A stretch of DNA of 64,000 nt from Pseudomonas gingeri (GCF_013386115.1 NZ_JACAOR010000009.1:1-64000); one strand, 5' to 3'. Numbered from the stretch's first letter, positions 25,419 to 35,757 are shown. A program made the numbers and translations. The notes: generated from the letters alone by a model not told the origin.

Positions 25419-26852
25419 ATGCCGCACATTTTGATCGTCGAAGACGAAACCATTATCCGCTCTGCCTTGCGTCGCCTGCTGGAGCGCAATCAGTACCAGG
25501 TCAGCGAAGCCGGCTCGGTGCAGGAAGCCCAGGAACGCTTCAGCATCCCCTCGTTCGACCTGATCGTCAGCGACCTGCGCCTGCCCGGCGCCCCGGGCAC
25601 CGAGCTGATCAAGCTCGGCCAGGGCACGCCGGTGCTGATCATGACCAGCTACGCCAGCCTGCGTTCCGCCGTGGACTCGATGAAGATGGGCGCGGTGGAC
25701 TACATCGCCAAGCCCTTCGACCACGACGAGATGCTCCAGGCCGTGGCCCGCATCCTGCGCGATCGCCAGAGCGGCCAGGGCGCACCCGCGGAGCGGGTCG
25801 CCAAGAGCAACAGCGCGGCGGAGAAAGCCGGCGCCGACAACAGCAATGGCGAGATCGGCATCATCGGCACCTGCGCGCCGATGCAGGATCTCTACAGCAA
25901 GATCCGCAAGGTCGCGCCCACCGACTCCAACGTGCTGATCCAGGGCGAGTCGGGGACCGGCAAGGAACTGGTGGCCCGCGCTCTGCACAACCTGTCCAGG
26001 CGCGCCAAGGCTCCGATGATCTCGGTGAACTGCGCGGCCATTCCGGAAACCCTGATCGAGTCCGAACTGTTCGGCCACGAGAAAGGCGCATTCACCGGCG
26101 CCAGCGCCGGTCGTGCCGGCCTGGTGGAAGCCGCGGACGGCGGCACGCTGTTCCTCGACGAAATCGGCGAACTGCCACTGGAAGCCCAGGCACGCCTGCT
26201 GCGCGTACTGCAGGAAGGTGAAATCCGCCGGGTCGGCTCGGTCCAGTCGCAGAAAGTCGATGTGCGCCTGATCGCCGCCACCCACCGCGACCTCAAGAGC
26301 CTGGCCAAGATCGGCCAGTTTCGTGAGGACCTTTACTACCGCCTGCATGTGATCGCCCTGAAACTGCCGGCCCTGCGCGAGCGTGGCGCCGACGTCAACG
26401 AGATCGCCAACGCCTTCCTGGCCCGCCAGAGTGCCCGTGTCGGACGCAACGACCTGAAGTTCGCCCCGGACGCGGAACAAGCCATCCGCCACTATTCGTG
26501 GCCGGGCAACGTCCGCGAACTGGAGAATGCGGTGGAACGCGCGGTGATCCTGTGCGAAAGCCCGGAAATCTCGGCCGACCTGCTGGGCATCGACATCGAA
26601 CTGAACGATCTGGAGGAAGACGACTTCATCGGCCTCGCGCCCCAGCAGAACAACCCCGGTAACACCAGCCACGAGCCGACCGAGGACCTGTCGCTGGAAG
26701 ACTACTTCCAGCACTTCGTCCTGGAACACCAGGACCACATGACCGAGACCGAGCTGGCACGCAAGCTGGGGGTCAGTCGCAAGTGCCTGTGGGAACGGCG
26801 CCAGCGCCTGGGCATCCCGCGGCGCAAGACCGGGGTGGCCAGCGAAAGCTGA
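25419..26852 (+). CDS. cbrB: CbrB, sigma-54-dependent response regulator
   Basis: This 477-residue NtrC-family activator has a receiver domain with phospho-accepting D52 (LIVSDLRLPG). The AAA+ domain has Walker A GESGTGKE at 176-183, the sigma-54 contact loop GAFTGA near 223, and Walker B GGTLFLDEIGEL. The C-terminal Fis-type helix-turn-helix is ETELARKLGVSRKCLWERRQ. Phosphorylated CbrB activates crcZ and catabolic genes. The crcZ promoter and several GTAAC motifs follow directly. Confidence 0.97.
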   Translation: MPHILIVEDETIIRSALRRLLERNQYQVSEAGSVQEAQERFSIPSFDLIVSDLRLPGAPGTELIKLGQGTPVLIMTSYASLRSAVDSMKMGAVDYIAKPFDHDEMLQAVARILRDRQSGQGAPAERVAKSNSAAEKAGADNSNGEIGIIGTCAPMQDLYSKIRKVAPTDSNVLIQGESGTGKELVARALHNLSRRAKAPMISVNCAAIPETLIESELFGHEKGAFTGASAGRAGLVEAADGGTLFLDEIGELPLEAQARLLRVLQEGEIRRVGSVQSQKVDVRLIAATHRDLKSLAKIGQFREDLYYRLHVIALKLPALRERGADVNEIANAFLARQSARVGRNDLKFAPDAEQAIRHYSWPGNVRELENAVERAVILCESPEISADLLGIDIELNDLEEDDFIGLAPQQNNPGNTSHEPTEDLSLEDYFQHFVLEHQDHMTETELARKLGVSRKCLWERRQRLGIPRRKTGVASES

Positions 26853-26872
26853 AGCCGGATTCAGTTCCCCGG

Positions 26873-26944
26873 GTAACACCCCGGGATGTGAAAAAACTGT
26901 TACCGCAGTTTTTTCGCGTAACAAAAGCCGGGTCTATCGGTAAC
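26873..26944. promoter_or_regulatory. Cluster of GTAAC/GTTAC motifs upstream of crcZ (probable CbrB sites)
   Basis: GTAACA at 26873, TGTTAC at 26898, GTAACA at 26918 and GTAAC at 26940 lie 80-150 bp before the -24/-12 element, at typical enhancer distance. TGTTAC and GTAACA at 26898-26923 form an inverted pair. Sites of this type before crcZ bind CbrB in P. putida, as I recall; the exact consensus should be checked. Confidence 0.6.
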
Positions 26945-26961
26945 GAAGATCCGGCTTTTTT
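26923..26961 (+). terminator. Intrinsic terminator of cbrB
   Basis: AAAAGCCGG and CCGGCTTTT form a 9-bp stem with a long loop, followed by TT. A second, A/T-rich hairpin (AAAAAACTG with CAGTTTTTT, 26891-26914) precedes it. The GTAAC motifs overlap both. Confidence 0.75.
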
Positions 26962-27021
26962 ATGCCTTCAGAAAATCGGAAAACCCTCGAAGACCCCGGT
27001 TTTGCTGGGCCATGCAAAAGT

Positions 27022-27037
27022 TGGCACGACACCTGCT
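27022..27037 (+). promoter_or_regulatory. Sigma-54 (-24/-12) promoter of crcZ
   Basis: TGGCACGACACCTGCT has GG at 27023-27024 and GC at 27035-27036 with the required ten bases between them. Transcription is predicted to start near 27048. Confidence 0.9.
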
Positions 27038-27047
27038 ATATGTCTCG

Positions 27048-27420
27048 TACAAGAACAATAACAAGCAATGTACAAGACAATAAAAATAAGACGAATCGAC
27101 TCACGCACAACAAGAACAACAGGGCGGAGGCGCAGCTAACTGATTCTTTTGGAGAGGCGTTGTATTTGGGGCTTGCCCCACGACCAGGCCGAGAACAACA
27201 AAAACTACCCTCAAGGTAGAGCCTGAACTGGTTGGATCCGATGGATCATGACAACACAGCGACCAAAGCAATCCGTTTGCTCTTATCTCCCGATTGGGAG
27301 GCGTCACGGGCATGAAGACCTGTGACACAGGGCGATCAACAAAAACAAGAAGCCCGCAACCATAATAAAAAAAGAGCACGCAACTACTTCTGGGGGAGCT
27401 TCGGCTCCCCTTGTAGTTTC
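27048..27420 (+). ncRNA. crcZ: CrcZ small RNA, antagonist of Hfq/Crc catabolite repression
   Basis: This roughly 370-nt RNA lies between cbrB and pcnB, the known crcZ position. It carries repeated A-rich (AANAANAA-type) motifs that sequester Hfq/Crc: ACAAGAACAATAACAA near 27050, ACAACAAGAACAAC at 27107, GAACAACAAAAAC at 27193 and AACAAAAACAAGAA at 27338, with weaker ones near 27078 and 27365. The sigma-54 promoter and a strong 3' hairpin define the ends. When poor carbon sources activate CbrAB, CrcZ lifts catabolite repression. Confidence 0.92.
27382..27418 (+). terminator. CrcZ 3' terminator hairpin
   Basis: GGGGAGC-TTCG-GCTCCCC (27393-27410) is a UUCG tetraloop stem, extended by AACTAC/GTAGTT outside it. 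TTTC follows. Confidence 0.85.
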
Positions 27421-27533
27421 TGCGATTACGCTTTCCGAGGTACGGTTTTCGCCCTCTCAAGGCCCGCCCCATAAGGCCCGGAGCCACTCTTCAGCACTGC
27501 CGCCGCAGCTTCCTACACCATCCCTCGACTAAA

Positions 27534-27542
27534 TGCTAGAAT
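27534..27542 (+). promoter_or_regulatory. Candidate extended -10 promoter for pcnB
   Basis: TGCTAGAAT is an extended -10 element 62 bp before the pcnB ATG. No good -35 was seen at the right distance. Confidence 0.35.
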
Positions 27543-27603
27543 CCCCGCCCATCATGCGGTCATTCTTCGTGTTGGCCGAATATTCCTTCAAACAGTGCAT
27601 CCC

Positions 27604-28992
27604 ATGCTGAAGAAGCTGTTCCAGTCATTCCGTTCTCCCTTGCGTCGAACGCAACATAAACGCAGCACCCCTGAAGTGCTCAACAGCAGCCAGCATTCGC
27701 TGCAGAAGGCGCAGTTCAGCCGGTATGCGGTGAACATCGTCGAACGCCTGCAGAACGCCGGCTACCAGGCCTACCTGGTCGGCGGTTGCGTGCGTGACAT
27801 GTTGCTCAATATCACCCCCAAGGATTTCGACGTCGCCACCAGCGCCACGCCGGAGCAGATCCGCGCCGAATTCCGCAACGCCCGTATCATCGGTCGTCGG
27901 TTCAAGCTGGTGCATATCCACTTTGGCCGGGAAATCATCGAAGTCGCGACCTTTCGCGCCAATCACCCGCAGAACGACGAGGAGGAAGACAGCAACCAGT
28001 CCTCCCGTAACGAAAGCGGGCGGATCCTGCGCGACAACGTCTACGGCACCCTCGAAGACGATGCCCAGCGCCGCGACTTCACCATCAACGCCCTGTATTA
28101 CGATCCGGTCAGCGAACGCATCCTCGACTACGCCAATGGTGTACACGACATTCGCAATCGCCTGATCCGCCTGATCGGCGACCCGACCCAGCGTTATCAG
28201 GAAGACCCGGTGCGGATGCTGCGCGCCGTGCGTTTTGCCGCCAAGCTGGACTTCGGTATCGAGAAACATACCGTCGCGCCGATCCGCAATCTGGCGCCGA
28301 TGCTGCGCGAGATTCCCTCGGCCCGGCTGTTCGAGGAAGTGCTCAAGCTGTTCCTCTCGGGGTATGCCGCCGACACCTTCGAGATGCTGGTCGACCTCAA
28401 CCTGTTCGAACCGCTGTTCCCCGCCAGTTTCGAGGCGCTGGAGCACAACCCGAGCTACACCCATACGCTGATCAGCGAAGCCCTGATCAATACCGACCTG
28501 CGCATCAAGCAGAACAAGCCGGTGACGCCGGCCTTCCTGTTTGCCGCCTTGCTGTGGCCGGCCCTGCCGGCGCGGGTATTGCGCCTGCAGGCCCGTGGCA
28601 TGCCGCCTATTCCGGCGATGCAGGAAGCGGCCCACGAACTGATCAGCGAGCAATGCCAGCGCATTGCGATCCCCAAGCGTTTCACCCTGCCGATCCGCGA
28701 AATCTGGGACATGCAGGAGCGCCTGCCACGCCGCAGCGGCAAACGCGCCGACCTGCTGCTGGACAACCCGCGCTTCCGTGCCGGCTATGACTTCCTGCTG
28801 CTGCGCGAAACCGCTGGCGAACAGACCGATGGCCTGGGTGACTGGTGGACCGATTATCAGGACGCCAATGATGCCGGCCGTCGCGACATGATCCGCGACC
28901 TCAGCGGCAAGGAAGACGCCAGCGGTGCACCGCGCAAGCGTCGTCGCAGCAGCGCCGGCAAGCGCAAGCGTACCGCCGGCTCGGAAGAATAA
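27604..28992 (+). CDS. pcnB: Poly(A) polymerase I
   Basis: This 462-residue class II nucleotidyltransferase adds A-tails to RNA 3' ends and promotes decay. The core has LVGGCVRDMLL (G59-D65) and the catalytic aspartates D74 and D76 in KDFDVATS. RRDFTINALYY and EDPVRMLRAVRFAAKL follow. The C-terminal tail is strongly basic (RKRRRSSAGKRKR), distinguishing it from the CCA-adding enzyme. I use the ATG at 27604; a GTG three codons earlier is possible. folK starts four bases after the stop. Confidence 0.95.
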   Translation: MLKKLFQSFRSPLRRTQHKRSTPEVLNSSQHSLQKAQFSRYAVNIVERLQNAGYQAYLVGGCVRDMLLNITPKDFDVATSATPEQIRAEFRNARIIGRRFKLVHIHFGREIIEVATFRANHPQNDEEEDSNQSSRNESGRILRDNVYGTLEDDAQRRDFTINALYYDPVSERILDYANGVHDIRNRLIRLIGDPTQRYQEDPVRMLRAVRFAAKLDFGIEKHTVAPIRNLAPMLREIPSARLFEEVLKLFLSGYAADTFEMLVDLNLFEPLFPASFEALEHNPSYTHTLISEALINTDLRIKQNKPVTPAFLFAALLWPALPARVLRLQARGMPPIPAMQEAAHELISEQCQRIAIPKRFTLPIREIWDMQERLPRRSGKRADLLLDNPRFRAGYDFLLLRETAGEQTDGLGDWWTDYQDANDAGRRDMIRDLSGKEDASGAPRKRRRSSAGKRKRTAGSEE

Positions 28993-28996
28993 GTCG

Positions 28997-29479
28997 ATGG
29001 AGCGCGTCTATATCGGCCTGGGCAGCAACCTGGCAGACCCCGCGGAGCAACTGCGCAATGCCGTCCGGGCCCTGGCGCAACTGCCGGAAACCGAGCTGGC
29101 GGGCGTCTCGGCGTTCTACCAGAGCGATTCGCTGCTACCCGGCCAGCCGCGCTATACCAACGCGGTGGCCGCCCTCGACAGCGGCCTGGCGCCACTGACC
29201 CTGCTCGATGCGCTGCAGGCCATCGAAATCGATCAGGGGCGCGAGCGGCATGAACGCTGGGGGCCGCGCACGCTGGACCTGGATATCCTGCTGTTCGGCG
29301 ACCGGCTGATCGACGAGCCGCGCCTGAAGGTCCCGCATTACCATATGCAGGCCCGCCCTTTCGTGCTGTATCCGCTGGCGGAGCTGGTGCCCGCCGACCT
29401 GCGACTGGCCGATGGCCGCACACTGCGCGACCTGCTCGCCGAATGCCCGTTCGTCGGCCTGGAACGCCTGCTCCCGTAA
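28997..29479 (+). CDS. folK: 2-amino-4-hydroxy-6-hydroxymethyldihydropteridine pyrophosphokinase
   Basis: This 160-residue HPPK transfers pyrophosphate from ATP to the pterin alcohol, the step just before dihydropteroate synthase (FolP, also in this window). Motifs: YIGLGSNLADPAEQL at the N-terminus, and the metal-binding GPRTLDLDILLFGD, then PHYHMQARPFVLYPL. The ATG at 28997 directly follows pcnB, so the two are likely cotranscribed. Confidence 0.95.
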   Translation: MERVYIGLGSNLADPAEQLRNAVRALAQLPETELAGVSAFYQSDSLLPGQPRYTNAVAALDSGLAPLTLLDALQAIEIDQGRERHERWGPRTLDLDILLFGDRLIDEPRLKVPHYHMQARPFVLYPLAELVPADLRLADGRTLRDLLAECPFVGLERLLP

Positions 29480-29492
29480 CACCGCTTCTGGC

Positions 29493-29581
29493 GTGGGAGC
29501 CGGCTTGCTGGCGACAGCGATCGGTCAGTCACGACGCTGTTGGATGATGCAGCGTCATCGCCAGCAAGCCGGCTCCCACAG
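29493..29581. repeat. REP/REPIN element between folK and panB
   Basis: GTGGGAGCCGGCTTGCTGGCGA at the left (only part quoted as GTGGGAGCCGGCTTGC) is complementary to the right end GCAAGCCGGCTCCCAC. The centre (CAGCGATC...ATGCAGCGTC) is unpaired. It is the same family as the elements at 1-325, 33556 and 62455. Confidence 0.85.
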
Positions 29582-29629
29582 GGGTCGCCTGCACGCTTGC
29601 CTCGACCGAGGCTTTGCTGAATCGCATCA

Positions 29630-29669
29630 GTTACACCGGTAACACTCCCGGCGTAACATTGCGGTAACA
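29630..29669. promoter_or_regulatory. Cluster of four GTAAC/GTTAC motifs upstream of panB
   Basis: GTTAC at 29630, then GTAACA at 29639, 29653 and 29664, lie within 40 bp; the first two form GTTAC-N4-GTAAC. They are about 65 bp before a candidate promoter and 180 bp before panB. The motif is the same as in the crcZ enhancer region. I know of no published role here. Confidence 0.45.
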
Positions 29670-29732
29670 CACCTGATTGACTTCCCCCGTTCTCCTCACG
29701 ACTATAGGCGTCCCGTTGCCGCCCCTGCGGCG

Positions 29733-29760
29733 TTGAAGGGCGCAATCCAGGCTTTATAAG
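29733..29760 (+). promoter_or_regulatory. Candidate sigma-70 promoter for panBC
   Basis: TTGAAG (29733-29738) and TATAAG (29755-29760) are 16 bp apart, 87 bp before the panB ATG. This is the best match in the 368-bp folK-panB gap, which otherwise holds the REP element and the GTAAC cluster. Confidence 0.4.
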
Positions 29761-29847
29761 CACGACAAAAGAACGTGCGCCTGCATAAATGACGAATCAC
29801 GCGCGTTACTCGCAGTAATTTGCACGGCGCCTGAAGAGGACTTTTTC

Positions 29848-30648
29848 ATGCCAGACATTACCCTGACCACCTTGCAAAGCCTCAAGCAGAAAGGTGAGAA
29901 AATCACCATGCTGACCTGCTATGACGCGACCTTCGCCCACGCTTCCTGCGAAGCCGGCGTCGAAGTGCTGCTGATTGGCGACTCGCTGGGCATGGTTTCC
30001 CAAGGGCATGACAGCACACTGCCCGTGACCGTGGCCGACGTCGTGTACCACACCGCCAGCGTCAAGCGCGGCAACCAGGGTGCATTCATCGTCGCCGACC
30101 TGCCGTTCATGGCCTATGCCACCGTCGAACAGACCCTGCACAACAGCGCCCTGCTGATGCAGGCCGGCGCCAACATGGTCAAGGTCGAGGGCGCGGCCTG
30201 GCTCGCCGAGTCCATTCGCCTGCTGGCCGAACGGGGTGTACCGGTCTGCGCGCACCTGGGCCTTACCCCGCAGTCGGTGAACATCTTCGGTGGCTACAAG
30301 GTCCAGGGCCGCGGCGAAGCCCAGGCCCGGCAGATGCGTGCCGACGCCATCGCCCTGGAACAGGCCGGTGTCGCCATGATCCTGCTGGAGTGCGTGCCGA
30401 GCGAGCTGGCGGCGGAAATCACACAGGCGGTCAAGGTGCCGGTCATCGGTATCGGGGCCGGTACCGCCACCGACGGTCAGGTCCTGGTGTTGCACGACAT
30501 GCTCGGGCTGTCCATCAGCGGTCGCGTGCCCAAGTTCGTGAAGAACTTCATGGCCGGCCAGACCAGCATCCAGGGGGCAATCGGCGCCTACGTCAGCGAA
30601 GTCAAGGCCGTCACCTTCCCAGGCACCGAACACGGGTTTTCGGCATGA
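29848..30648 (+). CDS. panB: 3-methyl-2-oxobutanoate hydroxymethyltransferase
   Basis: This 266-residue enzyme uses methylenetetrahydrofolate to convert ketoisovalerate, from the valine pathway, to ketopantoate, the first step of pantothenate synthesis. Conserved motifs: MLTCYDATFA, LLIGDSLGMV, FIVADLPFM and the active-site KVEGAAW/GLTPQSVN segments. GAAGAGGA precedes the ATG. It overlaps panC by four bases (ATGA). Confidence 0.97.
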   Translation: MPDITLTTLQSLKQKGEKITMLTCYDATFAHASCEAGVEVLLIGDSLGMVSQGHDSTLPVTVADVVYHTASVKRGNQGAFIVADLPFMAYATVEQTLHNSALLMQAGANMVKVEGAAWLAESIRLLAERGVPVCAHLGLTPQSVNIFGGYKVQGRGEAQARQMRADAIALEQAGVAMILLECVPSELAAEITQAVKVPVIGIGAGTATDGQVLVLHDMLGLSISGRVPKFVKNFMAGQTSIQGAIGAYVSEVKAVTFPGTEHGFSA

Positions 30649-31505
30649 ATACAGTCAAGACCGTCCGCGAGCTGCGGGCCGCCGTCGCGCGCGCCCGCAG
30701 CGAGGGCAAACGCATCGGCTTCGTACCGACCATGGGCAACCTGCATGCCGGCCACGCCGCCCTGGTGACCAAGGCGGCCCAGCGCGTGGATTTCGTGGTG
30801 GCGAGCATCTTCGTCAACCCGCTGCAATTCGGCGCCAACGAAGACCTCGACAAGTACCCGCGCACCCTCGCCGCCGATCAGGAGAAACTGCTCGAGGCCG
30901 GCTGCCACCTGCTGTTCGCCCCGACAGTCGAGGAGATGTATCCCGACGGCATGGCCGGGCAGACCCGGGTCAGCGTTCCGCACCTGTCCGAAGGCCTGTG
31001 TGGCGCCAGCCGCCCCGGTCACTTCGAGGGCGTGGCGACCGTGGTCAGCAAGCTGTTCAACATGGTCCAGCCCGACCTGGTGGTGTTCGGCCAGAAGGAC
31101 TACCAGCAACTGGCCGTGATCCGTGCCCTGGTGCATGACCTGAACATGCCGATCCAGGTGATCGGCGAACCGACCGTACGGGCCGCCGACGGCCTGGCGC
31201 TGTCGTCGCGCAATGGTTTCCTCAGCGAAACCGAACGGGCCACCGCCCCGGCGCTGTATCGCAGCCTGAGCCAGATCGCCACGGCCATCGAGCAGGGCGA
31301 GCGTGACTATCCGAAGCTGCTCGCCGAGCATACCCGGCTGATCGAAAGCGCAGGCTTGCGTGCGGACTACCTGGAAATCCGCCACGCCCTCAGCCTGCGC
31401 CCGGCCACCGCGCAGGACCGTGATCTGGTGATCCTGGTCGCCGCGTTCCTCGGCACCACCCGCCTGATCGACAACCTGCACCTGAACCTCGATACACCCG
31501 CCTGA
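30645..31505 (+). CDS. panC: Pantothenate synthetase (pantoate--beta-alanine ligase)
   Basis: This 286-residue ATP-dependent ligase joins pantoate to beta-alanine. The nucleotidyl-transferase HIGH motif is in PTMGNLHAGH (28-37), with FVNPLQFGANEDLDKYPR next and the KMSKS-like LSSRNGFLS near residue 185. The start is fixed by the four-base overlap with panB. Its beta-alanine substrate is normally made by PanD, whose gene is not found downstream here. Confidence 0.97.
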   Translation: MNTVKTVRELRAAVARARSEGKRIGFVPTMGNLHAGHAALVTKAAQRVDFVVASIFVNPLQFGANEDLDKYPRTLAADQEKLLEAGCHLLFAPTVEEMYPDGMAGQTRVSVPHLSEGLCGASRPGHFEGVATVVSKLFNMVQPDLVVFGQKDYQQLAVIRALVHDLNMPIQVIGEPTVRAADGLALSSRNGFLSETERATAPALYRSLSQIATAIEQGERDYPKLLAEHTRLIESAGLRADYLEIRHALSLRPATAQDRDLVILVAAFLGTTRLIDNLHLNLDTPA

Positions 31506-31843
31506 GCAGCGATTGCCCGGGCCCCGGGCTTCGGGCAAACTGCCGCCGCCCGGGGCCCGTATCCGCTGTTGTACGCGCCCCCGGTCCAGCTCGCCTGATC
31601 AGGCCCGGCTCGGACTGAAAAACGCCTGTCGGACCCGAGAGTGCGAAAAAGTACCGAGAAAAGGTCAGACAAAGCCAAGACAGACGCCTGCGTGAGGTTT
31701 ACTGTAATCGCGCTGCGTCTCCCAACCGTGCCGACGCAGGTTGCCGGACACTGCCACCGATAAAAGCAGGACGTTCCGGCGTTTCTGGTGTCCAAAAAGC
31801 CAAATGTCCAAAAGGCAGTTCTCGTAAAAGGAAATCCGCAGCG
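31506..31843. other. panC-pgi intergenic region (no panD)
   Basis: These 338 bp contain no supported gene. At 31518-31559 there is a very stable hairpin: CGGGCCCCGGGC and its exact complement, with an 18-base loop, right after panC. The rest holds no REP element and no recognisable promoter. AAAAGGAAATCC precedes the pgi ATG and serves as its ribosome site. In P. aeruginosa, as I recall, panD occupies this gap; no frame here resembles PanD. Confidence 0.6.
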
Positions 31844-33508
31844 ATGGCGTACTACCGCACTCCTCACGACGTGACCGCTCTGCCCGCCTGGCAGGCGTTG
31901 AACCAACACCGCGAAAACATGCACAACTTCAGCATGCGCGAAGCCTTTAATGCCGATCCGCAGCGCTTCAATCAATTCACCCTCAGCAGCTGCGGGTTGT
32001 TCCTCGACTACTCCAAGAACCTGATCACCAACGAGACCCGCAACCTGCTGGTGGGCCTGGCCAATGAAGTCGACCTGCAAGGCGCGATCAAGTCGCTGTT
32101 TGCCGGCGAACTGGTCAACGCCTCCGAAGGTCGCCCGGCGCTGCACACCGCGCTGCGCCGTCCGGTGGGCGACAAGCTGTCGGTCAACGGCGTCAATGTG
32201 ATGCCCGACGTGCACAAAGTCCTCAACCAGATGACCGAGCTGGTCGGGAAAATCCACGACGGCCTGTGGCGTGGCTACACCGAGAAGCCGATCACCGACG
32301 TGGTGAACATCGGTATCGGCGGTTCGTTCCTGGGCCCGGAGCTGGTCTCCGAGGCGCTGCTGTCCTACGCCCATAAAGGCGTGCGCTGCCATTACCTGGC
32401 GAACATCGATGGCAGCGAGTTCCACGAGCTGTCGGCGAAGATCCGCGCCGAGACCACCCTGTTCATCGTCTCGTCGAAAACCTTCACCACCCTCGAAACC
32501 CTGAAGAACGCCCGTGCCGCCCGTGACTGGTACCTGGCCCAGGGCGGTTCCGAGGCGGAGCTCTACAAGCACTTCATCGCGGTATCGAGCAACAACGCCG
32601 CCGCTGTGGCCTTCGGCATCCGCGAAGAGAACATCTTCCCGATGTGGGACTGGGTCGGCGGGCGCTACTCGCTGTGGTCGGCCATCGGCCTGCCGATCGC
32701 CCTCGCCATCGGCATGTCGAACTTCAAGGAACTGCTGTCCGGTGCCTACACCATGGACCAGCACTTCCAGAACGCGCCTTTCGAACAGAACATGCCGGTA
32801 CTGCTGGCCCTGCTGGGCGTCTGGTACGGCAACTTCTGGGGCGCGCAGAGCCACGCGATCCTGCCGTACGACCACTACCTGCGCAACATCACCAAGCACC
32901 TGCAACAGCTGGACATGGAATCCAACGGCAAGAGCGTGCGCCAGGACGGTACCCCGGTGTCCACCGATACCGGCCCGGTGATCTGGGGCGGCGTCGGCTG
33001 CAACGGCCAGCACGCCTATCACCAGTTGCTGCACCAGGGCACCCAGCTGATCCCGGCCGATTTCATCGTGCCGATCGTCAGCTTCAACCCGGTGGCCGAC
33101 CATCACCAGTGGCTGTACGCCAACTGCCTGTCGCAGAGCCAGGCACTGATGCTCGGCAAGACCCGCGCCGAGGCCGAGGCCGAACTGCGTGAAAAAGGCC
33201 TGAGCGAAGCCGACGTGCAGAAGCTGGCGCCGCACAAGGTGATCCCCGGCAACCGTCCGAGCAACACCCTGGTGGTCGAGCGCATCAGCCCTCGTCGTCT
33301 CGGCGCCCTGGTGGCGATGTACGAGCACAAGGTCTTCGTGCAGAGCGTGATCTGGGGTATCAACGCGTTCGACCAGTGGGGCGTGGAACTGGGCAAGGAG
33401 CTGGGCAAGGGCGTGTACAACCGCCTGGTCGGCAGCGAGGAGTCTTCGGCCGAAGATGCCTCGACCCAGGGCCTGATCAACTACTTCCGCGGTCGTCATC
33501 GCGGTTGA
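31844..33508 (+). CDS. pgi: Glucose-6-phosphate isomerase
   Basis: This 554-residue enzyme interconverts glucose 6-phosphate and fructose 6-phosphate. The proteobacterial PGI signatures are present: NIGIGGSFLGPELVSEAL for phosphate binding, FIVSSKTFTTLET, GGRYSLWSAIGLPIALAIG, and GNRPSNTLVV near the C-terminus. Pseudomonads use it mainly for gluconeogenesis and the Entner-Doudoroff cycle. It appears to be transcribed alone. Confidence 0.97.
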   Translation: MAYYRTPHDVTALPAWQALNQHRENMHNFSMREAFNADPQRFNQFTLSSCGLFLDYSKNLITNETRNLLVGLANEVDLQGAIKSLFAGELVNASEGRPALHTALRRPVGDKLSVNGVNVMPDVHKVLNQMTELVGKIHDGLWRGYTEKPITDVVNIGIGGSFLGPELVSEALLSYAHKGVRCHYLANIDGSEFHELSAKIRAETTLFIVSSKTFTTLETLKNARAARDWYLAQGGSEAELYKHFIAVSSNNAAAVAFGIREENIFPMWDWVGGRYSLWSAIGLPIALAIGMSNFKELLSGAYTMDQHFQNAPFEQNMPVLLALLGVWYGNFWGAQSHAILPYDHYLRNITKHLQQLDMESNGKSVRQDGTPVSTDTGPVIWGGVGCNGQHAYHQLLHQGTQLIPADFIVPIVSFNPVADHHQWLYANCLSQSQALMLGKTRAEAEAELREKGLSEADVQKLAPHKVIPGNRPSNTLVVERISPRRLGALVAMYEHKVFVQSVIWGINAFDQWGVELGKELGKGVYNRLVGSEESSAEDASTQGLINYFRGRHRG

Positions 33509-33555
33509 TAGCCCCCTCCGGCAGGGTCCTGTGTCTGTGCATGGACACAGGACCC

Positions 33556-33638
33556 GTGGGAGCTGGCTTGCCAGCGATGAGGCCCCTTGGCCTTGTGTCG
33601 CTCTGCCGGCCGCCATCGCCGGCAAGTCGGCTCCTACA
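33556..33638. repeat. REP/REPIN element after pgi
   Basis: GTGGGAGCTGGCTTGCCAGC at the left end and CGCCGGCAAGTCGGCTCCTAC at the right (inner part CATCGCCGGCAAG) match the other REP elements of the window. It lies 48 bp after the pgi stop. Confidence 0.82.
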
Positions 33639-33657
33639 AGGGCCGTGTTCAGTCAGT

Positions 33658-33687
33658 GATATCCCGGGTGTAGCTGCCTGGGATATC
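33658..33687. repeat. Inverted repeat upstream of the acs gene
   Basis: GATATCCC and GGGATATC are exact complements with a 14-base spacer, 92 bp before the ATG at 33779. It may be an operator or a hairpin ending pgi transcription; there is no T-run. Confidence 0.4.
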
Positions 33688-33778
33688 AGCTGGAACAGGT
33701 TCGACCTTTTATCCGCTTGAACCCCGCCACAACAGAGCGCACCCTTAGTCTTGTCGCAGACAAGAACAAGGAACCGCC

Positions 33779-35713
<1,935 letters not shown>

Positions 35714-35716
<3 letters not shown>

Positions 35717-35752
35717 CTCGGTGAAATAGCTCAGTGAAATAGCCCGGTGAAA
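35714..35752 (+). repeat. Three 13-bp direct repeats carrying stop codons in all frames
   Basis: TAGCTCGGTGAAA, TAGCTCAGTGAAA and TAGCCCGGTGAAA follow one another without spacing. The first TAG is the acs stop; because the period is 13, the three TAGs fall in three different frames. Confidence 0.8.
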
Positions 35753-35757
35753 TCCCC

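Noticed and set aside
29705..29720. Sigma-54 promoter before panB (GG...GC in TAGGCGTCCCGTTGCC)
   Set aside because: The spacing between GG and GC is nine bases, not ten, and the -24 element lacks TGGCA.
31513..31695. 60-codon frame after panC as a panD remnant
   Set aside because: The translation has none of PanD's features (no G-S processing site, no similarity), and it runs through a GC-rich hairpin.
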